From a virus, in IMG/VR virus record IMGVR_UViG_3300005753_000011, positions 1 to 24,680 of that record: 24,680 nt of DNA. One strand, given 5' to 3'. Position 1 is the stretch's first letter. Each line of letters opens with the position of its first letter. The position numbers and the translations under genes are program-made. The notes beneath the pieces were generated by a model that saw only the letters and a program-made list of their open reading frames with translations, searched no databases and was not told the origin of the DNA. Shown here one piece after another: positions 15,815 to 23,620 of the stretch.

Positions 15815-16645
15815 ATGTCCAAAAAAATTGTACCTGACACAAACAATCCTATCGATAAGAGTAGCAAGCGTCTCGCAGAGATAGACGCAACATACGCCCT
15901 TAGTCAAGAATACGACTTTCTCCGAATAGCTAATGAAGGTCGGTTTCACTTTTCAAACGCTGCTGAACATTTCCTCCACGGAGGCAGGTGCGCCATTTTG
16001 ATAAAGGAGCACGAACCGCATGGCAGATTTATTGAAGGACTAAAAATAATGGGCCTCGCCGAACGGGCTGCGCAGAAGGCAATGCAAGCGACTTACAAAT
16101 TCGCAGGTGATCGCGCTGCGCTCACCTCTCTCGGTAAAACAAAAATGCTAGAGCTGCTAACTGAAGACGACGAGAAACTTTCCGTACTGTCAAAGGGTGG
16201 CACGCTCGCTGGTCATACGATGGACGAATATGATCGCATGACAAAGTCTGAAATGAGAATAGCACTTCGCAAATCACGCGAGCAAGAAAAACAATCGACA
16301 GAAACACATGAAAAAATTCTCGCAAAAAAAGATAAAAAAATAAACCAGCTCGATAAGAAGCTCATGAAGTCACAACCTTGGCCGGATCGAGTCGAGGACA
16401 TCAACGCTGAGATTGCAAAAGCCGCCACAAAATTAATAGCCGGATGCGAGCAACTCCAACAGTTACGTGAAGTTATTTTTGCAGAGGAATTCGAAGCTCA
16501 CGAAAGCGAAGAAGCACTCAACAATATGTGTGTCAGATATTTCAAGGAAGTCGAATCAGCATCAGAACACGTCGCAATGTTGATTAAAGACTGCAACGAC
16601 AATGTTAGCGGTTATACAGACAGGCAAATACAGGACCTCGTCTAA
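15815..16645 (+). CDS. DUF3102-like protein upstream of transposase
   Basis: 276 residues. About 30-95 (LRIANEGRFHFSNAAEHFL, then LIKEHEPHGRFIEGLKIMGLAERAAQKAM) resembles the DUF3102 pattern, a HTH-containing family often found in phages and plasmids. Residues ~145-190 are a charged coiled coil (KSREQEKQSTETHEKILAKKDKKINQ). Start ATG with a strong CGGAGGA. It ends one base before the transposase start codon, so the two are surely co-expressed; a helper in transposition or partition-like DNA binding is conceivable but unproven. Confidence 0.55.
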   Translation: MSKKIVPDTNNPIDKSSKRLAEIDATYALSQEYDFLRIANEGRFHFSNAAEHFLHGGRCAILIKEHEPHGRFIEGLKIMGLAERAAQKAMQATYKFAGDRAALTSLGKTKMLELLTEDDEKLSVLSKGGTLAGHTMDEYDRMTKSEMRIALRKSREQEKQSTETHEKILAKKDKKINQLDKKLMKSQPWPDRVEDINAEIAKAATKLIAGCEQLQQLREVIFAEEFEAHESEEALNNMCVRYFKEVESASEHVAMLIKDCNDNVSGYTDRQIQDLV

Positions 16646-16646
16646 C

Positions 16647-18434
16647 ATGCCTATTTCAAACAATCCGGCCATCATCGCGCTACAAGTAATTACGCAGCTA
16701 GCGAAACGACTTGATGCAACGCCACACAATAGTCGCGGTGAGATTATATTAAATTTTGCAACGCAATTCGGTTGGAGCAATGCAAAAGTCTATCGCCAGC
16801 TAAAAACAGTAGGCTGGTCAAGTTGCCGTAAATCTCGATCAGATAAAGGGCAAACATCTCAGGATCCAGAAGCCCTGACGCACCTATCTGCAGCAGTCAG
16901 GCTCGGTGTACGTAAGAACGGAAAAATAACCATGCAAACACCGAACGCACGCAGCATGCTCTCGGCTAATGGAAGACAATTCGCAGTCGGCAACGCTAGA
17001 CTTAACACGTTAATGAAAGAACGTTGCATGGACATTAAAAAACAAAAACAGCCCAGTGCCTATCAGCCACAAAAATCATTGTATCCAAACCACGTACATC
17101 AAGTCGATCCTTCATTGTGTTTGATTTATTATTTAAAAGACGGCTCACAAAAAATACTCGGTGATGATGAAATATATAAAAACAAACCCGAAAATATCGA
17201 GCGATTAGGCAGCTTGAAAGTCTGGCGCTATGTCTTAACAGATCACTACAGCTCAACCATTATCGTTCGTTATTATCAAGCCAAGGGCGAAACGCAAGAA
17301 AACCTCTTTGACTTTTTATTATACGCATGGAAAAAATTAGGTGATCGGGTGTTCCACGGCGTGCCTAAAATATTGTCCTGGGACAAAGGCAGCGCAAACA
17401 CTGCCAAGGCAATAGCATGCGCACTCTGTGCATTGGATGTCGAAGCGATTACACACGAAGCAGGCAACCCACGCGCCAAAGGCTCTGTCGAGCAATCAAA
17501 CAACCTGGTAGAAAAACTTTTCGAATCACGCCTTCGATATGAGCCTGTTAAAAATATTGATGAAATAAATTATGCGGTCGAAAGTTGGTACAACGCCTAC
17601 AATTCTGATTCGATACCATATTATGATGCAAAGCTAAGTCGACGCTTCATGGCAGAACCAAAAGCACGCTACAGCATCTGGCAAATAATAAACAAGAATC
17701 AATTACGCATACTACCTGATGAGGAACTGTGCCGTTATCTGCTAAGTGCTAAACCCGAAGAAAGAAAAGTGCGTGCTGATTTGAGCGTATCGTTTAAGCA
17801 CCCCAATAAAAAACGTACATCCTATTACGACATTAGTCACATAGACGGCGTCTATCCACGCGCAATAATAAAAGTCAGCCCGCTGATCTACGGCGAAGCG
17901 CAGATAATCGTTTATGTTGAAAATTATCAAGGTATCGAGCAAACATTTATTATTGATGCTATTGAAGCAGATTCATTCAGTGGCTTTGCTAATAACGCAG
18001 CCATCATCGGTGAAGAATACAAATCACAACCAGACACCGTGATTGAACAAGCAGGCAAAGCTGCAGATCGTGCAGCGTTCCCAAACAAAGATGAAGACGA
18101 AATTAAAAAAGAAAAAAATAAAAACCACGCACCTTTCAACGGCACCATTGATGCACATTCACACTTGCGCAACGTCAGAACGCCTGATTACATGCAACGC
18201 CCAGGCAGTGAGCTCTCAATACCTGATCGTAAACACACAGAGATCAAGCCCCTAACAAATATCGAAGCATGCAAGCGACTGATATCTGAACTAGGTCGAA
18301 TCGACGGCGTGAACTATCACGACATTGTCAGTCAGTATTATCCAGAGGGTGTGCCGCTATCCGAATTTGATGAGCTGGTTAAACGTATCACACAACCCGT
18401 AACAGCATTGTCTGTTATCAACGGTGGAAAATAA
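16647..18434 (+). CDS. Phage transposase A (DDE, D-35-E, rve core)
   Basis: 595 residues from the ATG at 16647; an earlier in-frame ATG (16602) lies inside the previous gene and lacks a ribosome site. The N-terminal ~140 residues are a basic helical DNA-binding region. The catalytic core shows Asp154 (NHVHQVDPS), Asp246 (ILSWDKGSA) and Glu282 (GSVEQSNN), with exactly 35 residues between the last two, the classic DD(35)E spacing of retroviral-integrase-like enzymes. MuA, by contrast, has 55 there, so this is closer to the Tn552-like/BcepMu type. A beta-rich domain (about 380-440) and a charged linker follow. It would join phage ends to target DNA for integration and replicative transposition, with the AAA ATPase downstream as partner. 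Confidence 0.9.
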   Translation: MPISNNPAIIALQVITQLAKRLDATPHNSRGEIILNFATQFGWSNAKVYRQLKTVGWSSCRKSRSDKGQTSQDPEALTHLSAAVRLGVRKNGKITMQTPNARSMLSANGRQFAVGNARLNTLMKERCMDIKKQKQPSAYQPQKSLYPNHVHQVDPSLCLIYYLKDGSQKILGDDEIYKNKPENIERLGSLKVWRYVLTDHYSSTIIVRYYQAKGETQENLFDFLLYAWKKLGDRVFHGVPKILSWDKGSANTAKAIACALCALDVEAITHEAGNPRAKGSVEQSNNLVEKLFESRLRYEPVKNIDEINYAVESWYNAYNSDSIPYYDAKLSRRFMAEPKARYSIWQIINKNQLRILPDEELCRYLLSAKPEERKVRADLSVSFKHPNKKRTSYYDISHIDGVYPRAIIKVSPLIYGEAQIIVYVENYQGIEQTFIIDAIEADSFSGFANNAAIIGEEYKSQPDTVIEQAGKAADRAAFPNKDEDEIKKEKNKNHAPFNGTIDAHSHLRNVRTPDYMQRPGSELSIPDRKHTEIKPLTNIEACKRLISELGRIDGVNYHDIVSQYYPEGVPLSEFDELVKRITQPVTALSVINGGK

Positions 18435-18435
18435 T

Positions 18436-18738
18436 ATGTCCATAAAACTCAGAGAGATTGAAGCGGGTACGTTATTCAGGTTTGTTGACCATTATAAAAC
18501 GCTGATATGTGTTATTGCGGACGGCACCATATTCGACCGTATGTATAGCTCCGCGCAATTTCAATCACGGTCAGTAACTTATGTCGTCTTAATCGCAAAT
18601 ATTTCAAGTGAAGAAGATGATAGAGAAACGGAACATTGTGGTTTCACTTTTCCAATGTATAAAGACACCCAAGTCGTTCCACTTGATCTAATTGAAATAC
18701 CGAAATTTATAGACAAACCAATAATGGAAAAGCAGTAG
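18436..18738 (+). CDS. Unknown small protein between A and B genes
   Basis: 100 residues from the ATG at 18436, which follows the transposase stop by one base and has GGTGGA before it; an alternative GTG at 18424 lies inside the transposase gene. The protein is a small beta fold (AGTLFRFVDHYKTLICVIADGTIFDRM; SVTYVVLIANIS), soluble, without known motifs. Its position between A and B suggests a transposition or early regulatory role; nothing more can be seen. Confidence 0.6.
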   Translation: MSIKLREIEAGTLFRFVDHYKTLICVIADGTIFDRMYSSAQFQSRSVTYVVLIANISSEEDDRETEHCGFTFPMYKDTQVVPLDLIEIPKFIDKPIMEKQ

Positions 18739-18753
18739 CAGGAGCAGTTGAAT

Positions 18754-20064
18754 ATGAACACCATCGCCAAAAATGCAGTAGAAAGACCTATCCCCGTAAA
18801 CGCGCACGGCAGCGCAGATGATGTTACGGATTATAAGGAGGCTAAAAAAGCCATCACTAATATGAAAGGGGAAAAACAGTACATGCCAATTCTATTAAAA
18901 CAGGTATTGGAGGACTACGGAATCACACAGGTAAAGTTATGCCAATCAGTTAACTACACACACAAAAATGCATACAAAAAACTGTCTGAATCCGCGCTCA
19001 ATCAAATACTGAACTGGGATACCTGGCCAAAAAACTGTAAACCAGAACTTATCCGAGATCTTATTGAAGCATCACTTGTTCAAAAAGGTGTGCCGAAATT
19101 AGCTCTCATCAGACTGTGGGACACAGATATTGACGGCGCGCACAAACCCGTGCGTTACAAAAAAAATAAACGCTCTATTGCCAGAACAATTCAACTTCCG
19201 GAGAATCAAATGCTAAGTGAAAATGCGAAAAAACACTTCCGTCTAAATAAAGACCCATTCGTCAATGATATACATTCATACAAAGACGTATTTTTATCAG
19301 CAGACCAGCGCTACATCAGTGAGTCGATGTACCAGACAGCAAAACACGGCGGCTTCCTTGCGGTTGTTGGTGAGTGCGGTGCAGGTAAGACCACGTTGCG
19401 GCGTGACTTGCTCGAACGCATAGAACGCGAAAACCTCAATGTAACTGTCATACAGCCTCGCATCATTGACAAAGCCAGGCTCAGTGCAGGTGCAATCTGC
19501 GAAGCAATAATCGAGGATATTTCATCAGAAAAGCCACGCTCATCTCTGGAGCACAAAGCGCGACAAATCGAACGATTACTAAAAGGCTCAAGCCGAGCTG
19601 GCAATGTCCATGTGCTGATTATCGAGGAAGCACACGATATGTCTGTCACTACCTTGAAATACCTAAAGCGATTTTGGGAACTCGAAGATGGCCATAAAAA
19701 ATTACTATCGATTATTTTGGTCGGGCAGCTGGAATTAAAAAACACGCTCGACGAAAAACAAAACTGGGAAGCACGCGAAGTTATCAGACGTTGTGAAGTC
19801 GCCGAACTGCTACCACTCAACAATGATCTGGAAAAATATCTTGATCTGAAATTTGAGCGCGTAGGCAGAAGTCTGACAGACATTTTCGAAGACGATGCTT
19901 ACAGTGCAATTCGCGAACGGCTATCACTCCGCAATCGAGGACACGAGCACGCCGTCAATATGATGTTCCCTCTCGTCGTCAATAACGCAGTCACAAAAGC
20001 AATGAATCTTGCTGCAGACATTGGCCTACCTAAAATCAACGCAGACCTTATTAAGGAGGTGTGA
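18754..20064 (+). CDS. Transposition AAA+ ATPase (B-type, ExeA-like)
   Basis: 436 residues from the ATG at 18754; AGGAG lies ten bases upstream, and a TTG six bases earlier is less likely. An N-terminal HTH-like part (about 42-95, PILLKQVLEDYGITQVKLCQSVNY) precedes the AAA+ domain: entry motif HFRLNKDPF (161-169), Walker A GECGAGKT (206-213), Walker B VLIIEEAH (287-294) and a sensor-like ILVGQ. The ExeA-like HFxLxxDPF entry separates it from classical MuB and matches the BcepMu-type partner. It would bind target DNA, activate the transposase and give target immunity. Confidence 0.87.
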   Translation: MNTIAKNAVERPIPVNAHGSADDVTDYKEAKKAITNMKGEKQYMPILLKQVLEDYGITQVKLCQSVNYTHKNAYKKLSESALNQILNWDTWPKNCKPELIRDLIEASLVQKGVPKLALIRLWDTDIDGAHKPVRYKKNKRSIARTIQLPENQMLSENAKKHFRLNKDPFVNDIHSYKDVFLSADQRYISESMYQTAKHGGFLAVVGECGAGKTTLRRDLLERIERENLNVTVIQPRIIDKARLSAGAICEAIIEDISSEKPRSSLEHKARQIERLLKGSSRAGNVHVLIIEEAHDMSVTTLKYLKRFWELEDGHKKLLSIILVGQLELKNTLDEKQNWEAREVIRRCEVAELLPLNNDLEKYLDLKFERVGRSLTDIFEDDAYSAIRERLSLRNRGHEHAVNMMFPLVVNNAVTKAMNLAADIGLPKINADLIKEV

Positions 20065-20065
20065 C

Positions 20066-20446
20066 ATGACAAGACATGGCATTTATCAAAATGAATATAT
20101 CGATCACTGGGGTGTAATATTTACTAGTCTAGATATATATAACAAGTACGGAGTCAACTTCAGCGTTTTCTTATTGAATCCGTCGATTATGATGGACCGG
20201 CTGGGCAGCAAGGGCGGTCCTCATTTACCACTACTCAAAAAACAGCTCGAAGTCCACAAGCGAATCCTGTCTGATGATATGCAATCTACTGATTCAGCAG
20301 AGATACAAGAATTCCAAGAATTCGAATCACAGAGGTTGCGATGTGAAAAGCCGAATGTTGTATTCCGCAACGGTGGTTTCTTTGAGCGAATGCTTCATAA
20401 GGCGCATCCCCGGCGTAAGCCTAGGCGATTCAAGGTTGCCGTATGA
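20066..20446 (+). CDS. Unknown early protein, 126 aa
   Basis: The ATG at 20066, one base after the B stop, has a perfect AAGGAGGTG. The N-terminal half is aromatic-rich (NEYIDHWGVIFTSLDIYNKYGVNFSVFLLNP), the C-terminal end very basic (ERMLHKAHPRRKPRRFKVAV), suggesting nucleic-acid contact. Its stop overlaps the next start (ATGA). Family not recognised. Confidence 0.6.
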   Translation: MTRHGIYQNEYIDHWGVIFTSLDIYNKYGVNFSVFLLNPSIMMDRLGSKGGPHLPLLKKQLEVHKRILSDDMQSTDSAEIQEFQEFESQRLRCEKPNVVFRNGGFFERMLHKAHPRRKPRRFKVAV

Positions 20447-20748
20447 CTCTCAAGAAGCGTCAGCCTGGTCAGCGTATCGATCATAAATATCTGGACGAAA
20501 ATAATCTGATATTTGACGACCGCAGAAAAGCCGAAGGCTTGACTTTGCGTAATCTTGTTTCGCTAGGCGAGCAGATGAAGCAGCAACTGGAAATTCAGAC
20601 GGACGATCCTCACAAAACTTTAAAAGACAAATGTACTCGAGTTGGATTAATAGCGTTATGGGAGCGAAGTATAAAGCAGTTACATCGCATCGAGAAATCA
20701 CATGATTACCAAATAGATGACCGGCTGCATGAAACTAAACTGCCCTGA
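20443..20748 (+). CDS. Unknown small basic early protein, 101 aa
   Basis: Charged helical protein with basic start (LKKRQPGQRIDHKY) and a coiled-coil-like centre (LRNLVSLGEQMKQQLEIQ). The ATG overlaps the preceding stop (ATGA), so translation is coupled. Its end overlaps the start of the zinc-motif gene by 20 bases. No family recognised. Confidence 0.55.
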   Translation: MTLKKRQPGQRIDHKYLDENNLIFDDRRKAEGLTLRNLVSLGEQMKQQLEIQTDDPHKTLKDKCTRVGLIALWERSIKQLHRIEKSHDYQIDDRLHETKLP

Positions 20749-21268
20749 TTGCGGCACTACGTTCGACTTGATACAGGCGATGGAAGACGCCGACGGTCGC
20801 CGCTTCGTTGATTTGATAAAGGAGCTGCCACCGATAACAATAAAGCCGTTCGTGCGCTACCTGCGTCTGTTTAAGCCAGGCCAGCAAAGTTTACGCTGGT
20901 CTCGCATGCTGAAGCTAGCGCACGAACTACATCCGAACATTAAAGACGCTGTTGTCATGCGCAATGGTCAAGCGTATGTCGTAACTGGACAGCAGTGGGC
21001 AGATGTAATGACAAGCCTGGTAGATACGCCACCAAAAAACTTACGACTGCCATTAAAGACGCATGGCTATCTACTTGAAGTACTAGCAACATCAACGGAG
21101 AAGAAAATATCGAAAAAAGAGCAAGAAACGGAAAACAGAAAAAGACAAATTACACGAAATCATAATAATTCACCATCGCCTATTTCATCTGTAATCAACA
21201 AAACTGGATCTATGCCACCAGCTAATTGGAAAAAAGATGCATTCAAACCATCCGGAGGAAAACAATGA
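20729..21268 (+). CDS. Zinc-motif early protein, possible DNA-binding/replication accessory
   Basis: 179 residues from the ATG at 20729 (MKLNCPDCGTTFDL), chosen because proteins of this type begin with this CPDC motif; an ATG four codons earlier is possible. The first ~90 residues combine a CxxC knuckle, an aspartate-rich helix and IKPFVRYLRLFKPGQQSLRWSRMLKLAHEL, a pattern I have seen in proteins of Mu-like phages of unknown role. The C-terminal third is Lys/Asn/Ser-rich and probably disordered. Only one CxxC is present, so zinc binding would need dimerisation or other ligands. Stop overlaps the next ATG. Confidence 0.6.
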   Translation: MKLNCPDCGTTFDLIQAMEDADGRRFVDLIKELPPITIKPFVRYLRLFKPGQQSLRWSRMLKLAHELHPNIKDAVVMRNGQAYVVTGQQWADVMTSLVDTPPKNLRLPLKTHGYLLEVLATSTEKKISKKEQETENRKRQITRNHNNSPSPISSVINKTGSMPPANWKKDAFKPSGGKQ

Positions 21269-21657
21269 AAGAAGCGACACGGGCAAAGTTGATATTTAAA
21301 ACAAAAGCAGTATTGCGCAGACACATAGGGCCAGACGAATGCATCAAAATGGTCCAGGTGTATTACGAAGTGACAGGAATACTAGTTACGCCGGGAAAGC
21401 AATACGACGAAACGCGAATGATCAGGTCTGCAATCGAACAGTTGCGAACTGATGGCCACCCAATTTGTATCAAGGACGGAAAAAATGGTGGCTATTTCTG
21501 GGCGAGAAACAGCGCAGATCTGGAACCGACTATACGCAGATTCCACTCGCGTGCGTTAGCAAGCTTAAAACAAGAGGCATCGCTAAAAAAGATACCCTTT
21601 GGCGATTTATTAAAACAATACGAGATTGATTTCGATCAACATCGATTAACAGCATAG
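21265..21657 (+). CDS. Winged-helix-like early protein, 130 aa
   Basis: The ATG at 21265 overlaps the preceding stop (ATGA) and has CGGAGGA upstream; frame extension to 21226 lies within the previous gene. About 25-80 look like a HTH with wing (DETRMIRSAIEQLRTDGHPICIKDGKNGGYFWAR), similar to small DNA-binding proteins of phage early regions. The C-terminal half is helical and basic. It precedes Gam in the operon. Role unknown. Confidence 0.6.
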   Translation: MKEATRAKLIFKTKAVLRRHIGPDECIKMVQVYYEVTGILVTPGKQYDETRMIRSAIEQLRTDGHPICIKDGKNGGYFWARNSADLEPTIRRFHSRALASLKQEASLKKIPFGDLLKQYEIDFDQHRLTA

Positions 21658-21664
21658 GTGATCC

Positions 21665-22180
21665 ATGACAACATTGACGCTCGAAGATATAGAAAAAAAA
21701 GCACGTCGATATTCAGATGTCCGCTCTGAGCTTACTGCAGAGGTAACTGAACTCGAAGACGTTACTCGTGAAGCAAAGCGTGAATACATCCCTCGAATTA
21801 AGAAAGTACTTCATAGAGTAAAAAGTGCATATGAATTACTTAAGGATGCAATAGACAACAACCGTGAGCTGTTCACGAAACCTAAATCAAAGACATTTCA
21901 CGGTATTAAGACCGGCTTGCATAAACAAAAGGGTAAAGTCACCTTCGACGATTCAGATAAAGTCGTAAAGTTAATTAAGAAAAAATTCCCTGAGAAAGTC
22001 GACATACTAATTTCGACAAAAGAGAAACCCTCCAAAGATGCGCTGCAGCACTTGACAGTTAATGAGCTGAAATCACTTGGATGTGAAATTACAGACACAA
22101 CTGACGTTGTTCTTATCAAAGCGACCGATTCCGACATAGACAAACTGGTCGACGCACTTCTGAAAGACGAAGAGGATTAA
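21665..22180 (+). CDS. gam: Gam: host-nuclease inhibitor (Mu Gam-like)
   Basis: 171 residues with the Gam pattern: N-terminal coiled coil (about 6-75), then the conserved FTKPKSKTFHGIKTGLHKQK (70-89) and the strand-rich DDSDKVVKLIKKKFPEKVD. Mu Gam is a Ku-like dimer that coats DNA ends and shields them from RecBCD-type nucleases; it matters for linear or recombining phage DNA early in infection. Length matches the family. AGGTGA lies before the ATG. In Mu, gam is also an early gene after A and B. Confidence 0.9.
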   Translation: MTTLTLEDIEKKARRYSDVRSELTAEVTELEDVTREAKREYIPRIKKVLHRVKSAYELLKDAIDNNRELFTKPKSKTFHGIKTGLHKQKGKVTFDDSDKVVKLIKKKFPEKVDILISTKEKPSKDALQHLTVNELKSLGCEITDTTDVVLIKATDSDIDKLVDALLKDEED

Positions 22181-22183
22181 TTT

Positions 22184-22375
22184 ATGGAGAAAAAATACGA
22201 CATTGTATTTTTTATTCTCGATCACGTTCATATCATCCAATTAGACAGACCTGGGCGTGTTATTGGGATATGGATTGGGCGAGGAGCAATCGAATATCAA
22301 GTACGCTATTTCGACAACTGTGAAGCAAGAACAGTCTACTTTTTTGAAGATGAATTAAGGATGGTTACAAAATAA
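22184..22375 (+). CDS. Small early protein, 63 aa
   Basis: Three bases after gam with AGAGGA upstream. Beta-rich, aromatic (YDIVFFILDHVHIIQL; IEYQVRYFDN; RTVYFFEDELRMV), SH3-like in feel. No family assigned. Coupled to gam, so probably part of early host control. Confidence 0.6.
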   Translation: MEKKYDIVFFILDHVHIIQLDRPGRVIGIWIGRGAIEYQVRYFDNCEARTVYFFEDELRMVTK

Positions 22376-22377
22376 TA

Positions 22378-22611
22378 ATGAAAATGACTCGAGATTGTTT
22401 TATAAAAAAATACTGCGATGCATTCAAAATGAATGAGCAGGATTTCCATGAAAGTATTGTAGCACTACCCTGTGCTTGTCGTCGGCGAGGTTGCCGTGGG
22501 TGGGCCGCTGTTTCAGACAATCCAGCATCAATTAAATTCCATAATGACTTATATGCGCCAACAATCAACAGAAAAATAGAAAACAATATATTGAGGAAAA
22601 AATGTGGCTAG
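22378..22611 (+). CDS. Small Cys-motif early protein, 77 aa
   Basis: Residues 30-42 (ALPCACRRRGCRGW) hold Cys32, Cys34 and Cys39 with a following GW, a pattern that recurs in small proteins of Mu-like phages upstream of GemA. Cys7 and Cys13 could add metal ligands. The start follows the preceding stop by two bases. The end overlaps the GemA start by 8 bases. Function unknown. Confidence 0.6.
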   Translation: MKMTRDCFIKKYCDAFKMNEQDFHESIVALPCACRRRGCRGWAAVSDNPASIKFHNDLYAPTINRKIENNILRKKCG

Positions 22612-23068
22612 TCTAAATGATATAAGGAAAAAAGAACTCGCCATCATCCACATCGGCGCTGCAAAACTTGGCCTCAAGACCAAAGACGACGATTCTGCCT
22701 ATCGGGAAATGTTGATGTCAGTTTGTAACGTTAAATCAGCGGCTAAACTAGACGCAGTTGGCCGTAACAAAGTCATCATGCACTTGAAAAAATGCGGCTT
22801 CAAGATGCAGAGGAGAACTGGAAACAATATTAATATAACAGGCGACAGAGAACGCCTGGTATACAAAATAACTGCTCTATGGAAACTACTCGCAGGCGCA
22901 GGTGTTATTACAGACCCGTCTGAAAAATCGATGATTAAGTGGTGCGCCAGAATCACAAAAAAACCAGCTCTTCAATGGTCAACAAAATCCAGTCTGATCA
23001 AATGTGTCGAGGGACTAAAACAGTGGTGCAGCCGCACCGGTGTAACTTATTTGGACAGTAAAAAATAA
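22604..23068 (+). CDS. gemA: GemA regulator (Mu gp16 family)
   Basis: 154 residues, GTG start with GAGG upstream. N-terminal KKELAIIHIGAAKLGLKTKDDDSAYREML is the DUF1018/GemA signature, followed by SAAKLDAVGRNKVIMHLKKCGFK and a C-terminal HTH-like part. In Mu, GemA influences host gene expression and DNA supercoiling. It lies directly upstream of Mor, overlapping by one base (TAATG), as in other Mu-type phages. Confidence 0.88.
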   Translation: MASLNDIRKKELAIIHIGAAKLGLKTKDDDSAYREMLMSVCNVKSAAKLDAVGRNKVIMHLKKCGFKMQRRTGNNINITGDRERLVYKITALWKLLAGAGVITDPSEKSMIKWCARITKKPALQWSTKSSLIKCVEGLKQWCSRTGVTYLDSKK

Positions 23069-23436
23069 TGTCTTACCACACTGATAAGCCAGAATTTCAC
23101 ACAGACATAGTCATCTTCGCATCCGCCAAGCTGCACGAAATATCGGGCCTCGAACCTGATATGTGTCAAAGCATCGCAGAAGCCCTTGCTGACGAGATCA
23201 GACGCAACTGGGGTGGACAATCAACCTACATCGCAAAAGGCCAGGCGCTCGACATCTCTGCCCGAGATAAAGAAATATATCTTATGTACAACAAACATAA
23301 CATGCACCAGGTCATTAAAAAATTCGGTTATACAGAGCAGTGGATCCATCAAATAATAAAGCGTGTACATGCCTCAGAAATGGAATGCAAACAGCCAGAC
23401 ATGTTTAGTGGCTATCTAAGTAAGGAGGTAGTTTGA
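23068..23436 (+). CDS. mor: Mor-family middle/late transcription activator
   Basis: 122 residues. The GGQSTYIAKG motif (49-58), RDKEIYLMYN (66-75) and C-terminal HTH QVIKKFGYTEQWIHQIIKRV (81-100) are hallmarks of the Mor/C family. These dimers bind dyads upstream of weak-minus-35 promoters and recruit RNA polymerase. Start overlaps the GemA stop; stop overlaps the TTG of the next gene. Candidate targets are the two identical dyads at 1841-1856 and 13517-13532. In Mu, Mor turns on C, which then activates late genes; here no C is seen, but a sigma factor follows. Confidence 0.9.
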   Translation: MSYHTDKPEFHTDIVIFASAKLHEISGLEPDMCQSIAEALADEIRRNWGGQSTYIAKGQALDISARDKEIYLMYNKHNMHQVIKKFGYTEQWIHQIIKRVHASEMECKQPDMFSGYLSKEVV

Positions 23437-23603
23437 AAAAACCACATTCAGCAGCAACTAAAAAAATACGGAGAACCCTCGGTTGGTATGTAGCCCTAGT
23501 AATGATTCTTCTACTTGCATCGTATGGGCTGTCATTTAAAAAAGAATGTACCAGATACGAAAAGTTGTCTTATCTGCCAGATATTGACGTTTGTGTTGAA
23601 TAA
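23433..23603 (+). CDS. Small single-membrane-span protein between Mor and sigma
   Basis: 56 residues with a TTG start that overlaps the Mor stop (TTGA) and has a very strong AAGGAGG upstream. A basic start (MKKPHSAATKKIRRTLG) precedes one membrane segment (about 18-34, WYVALVMILLLASYGLS), then a short tail with Cys39 and Cys54 that would face the periplasm. No family recognised. Possible roles: membrane signalling, holin-like/antiholin, or modulation of the sigma factor encoded next. Confidence 0.65.
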   Translation: MKKPHSAATKKIRRTLGWYVALVMILLLASYGLSFKKECTRYEKLSYLPDIDVCVE

Positions 23604-23620
23604 ATTATCGGAGTAAATAA

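Noticed and set aside
16602-16646. Upstream extension of the transposase to an ATG at 16602
   Set aside because: It lies within the preceding gene and has no ribosome site; the ATG at 16647 directly follows that gene's stop.
19311-19883. Long minus-strand frame opposite the B ATPase
   Set aside because: Ser/Arg-rich shadow of the real AAA+ gene, against the direction of the operon.
20814-20840. TAAAG...CCGATAA inside the zinc-motif early gene, resembling a FliA promoter
   Set aside because: The spacing is about nine bases instead of fifteen and it lies within a coding region, so chance similarity is likely.
23604-23612. Minus-strand CCGATAA before the sigma gene, resembling a sigma-28 -10 box
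   Set aside because: No TAAA-type -35 at the right distance, and it points away from any sensible target.
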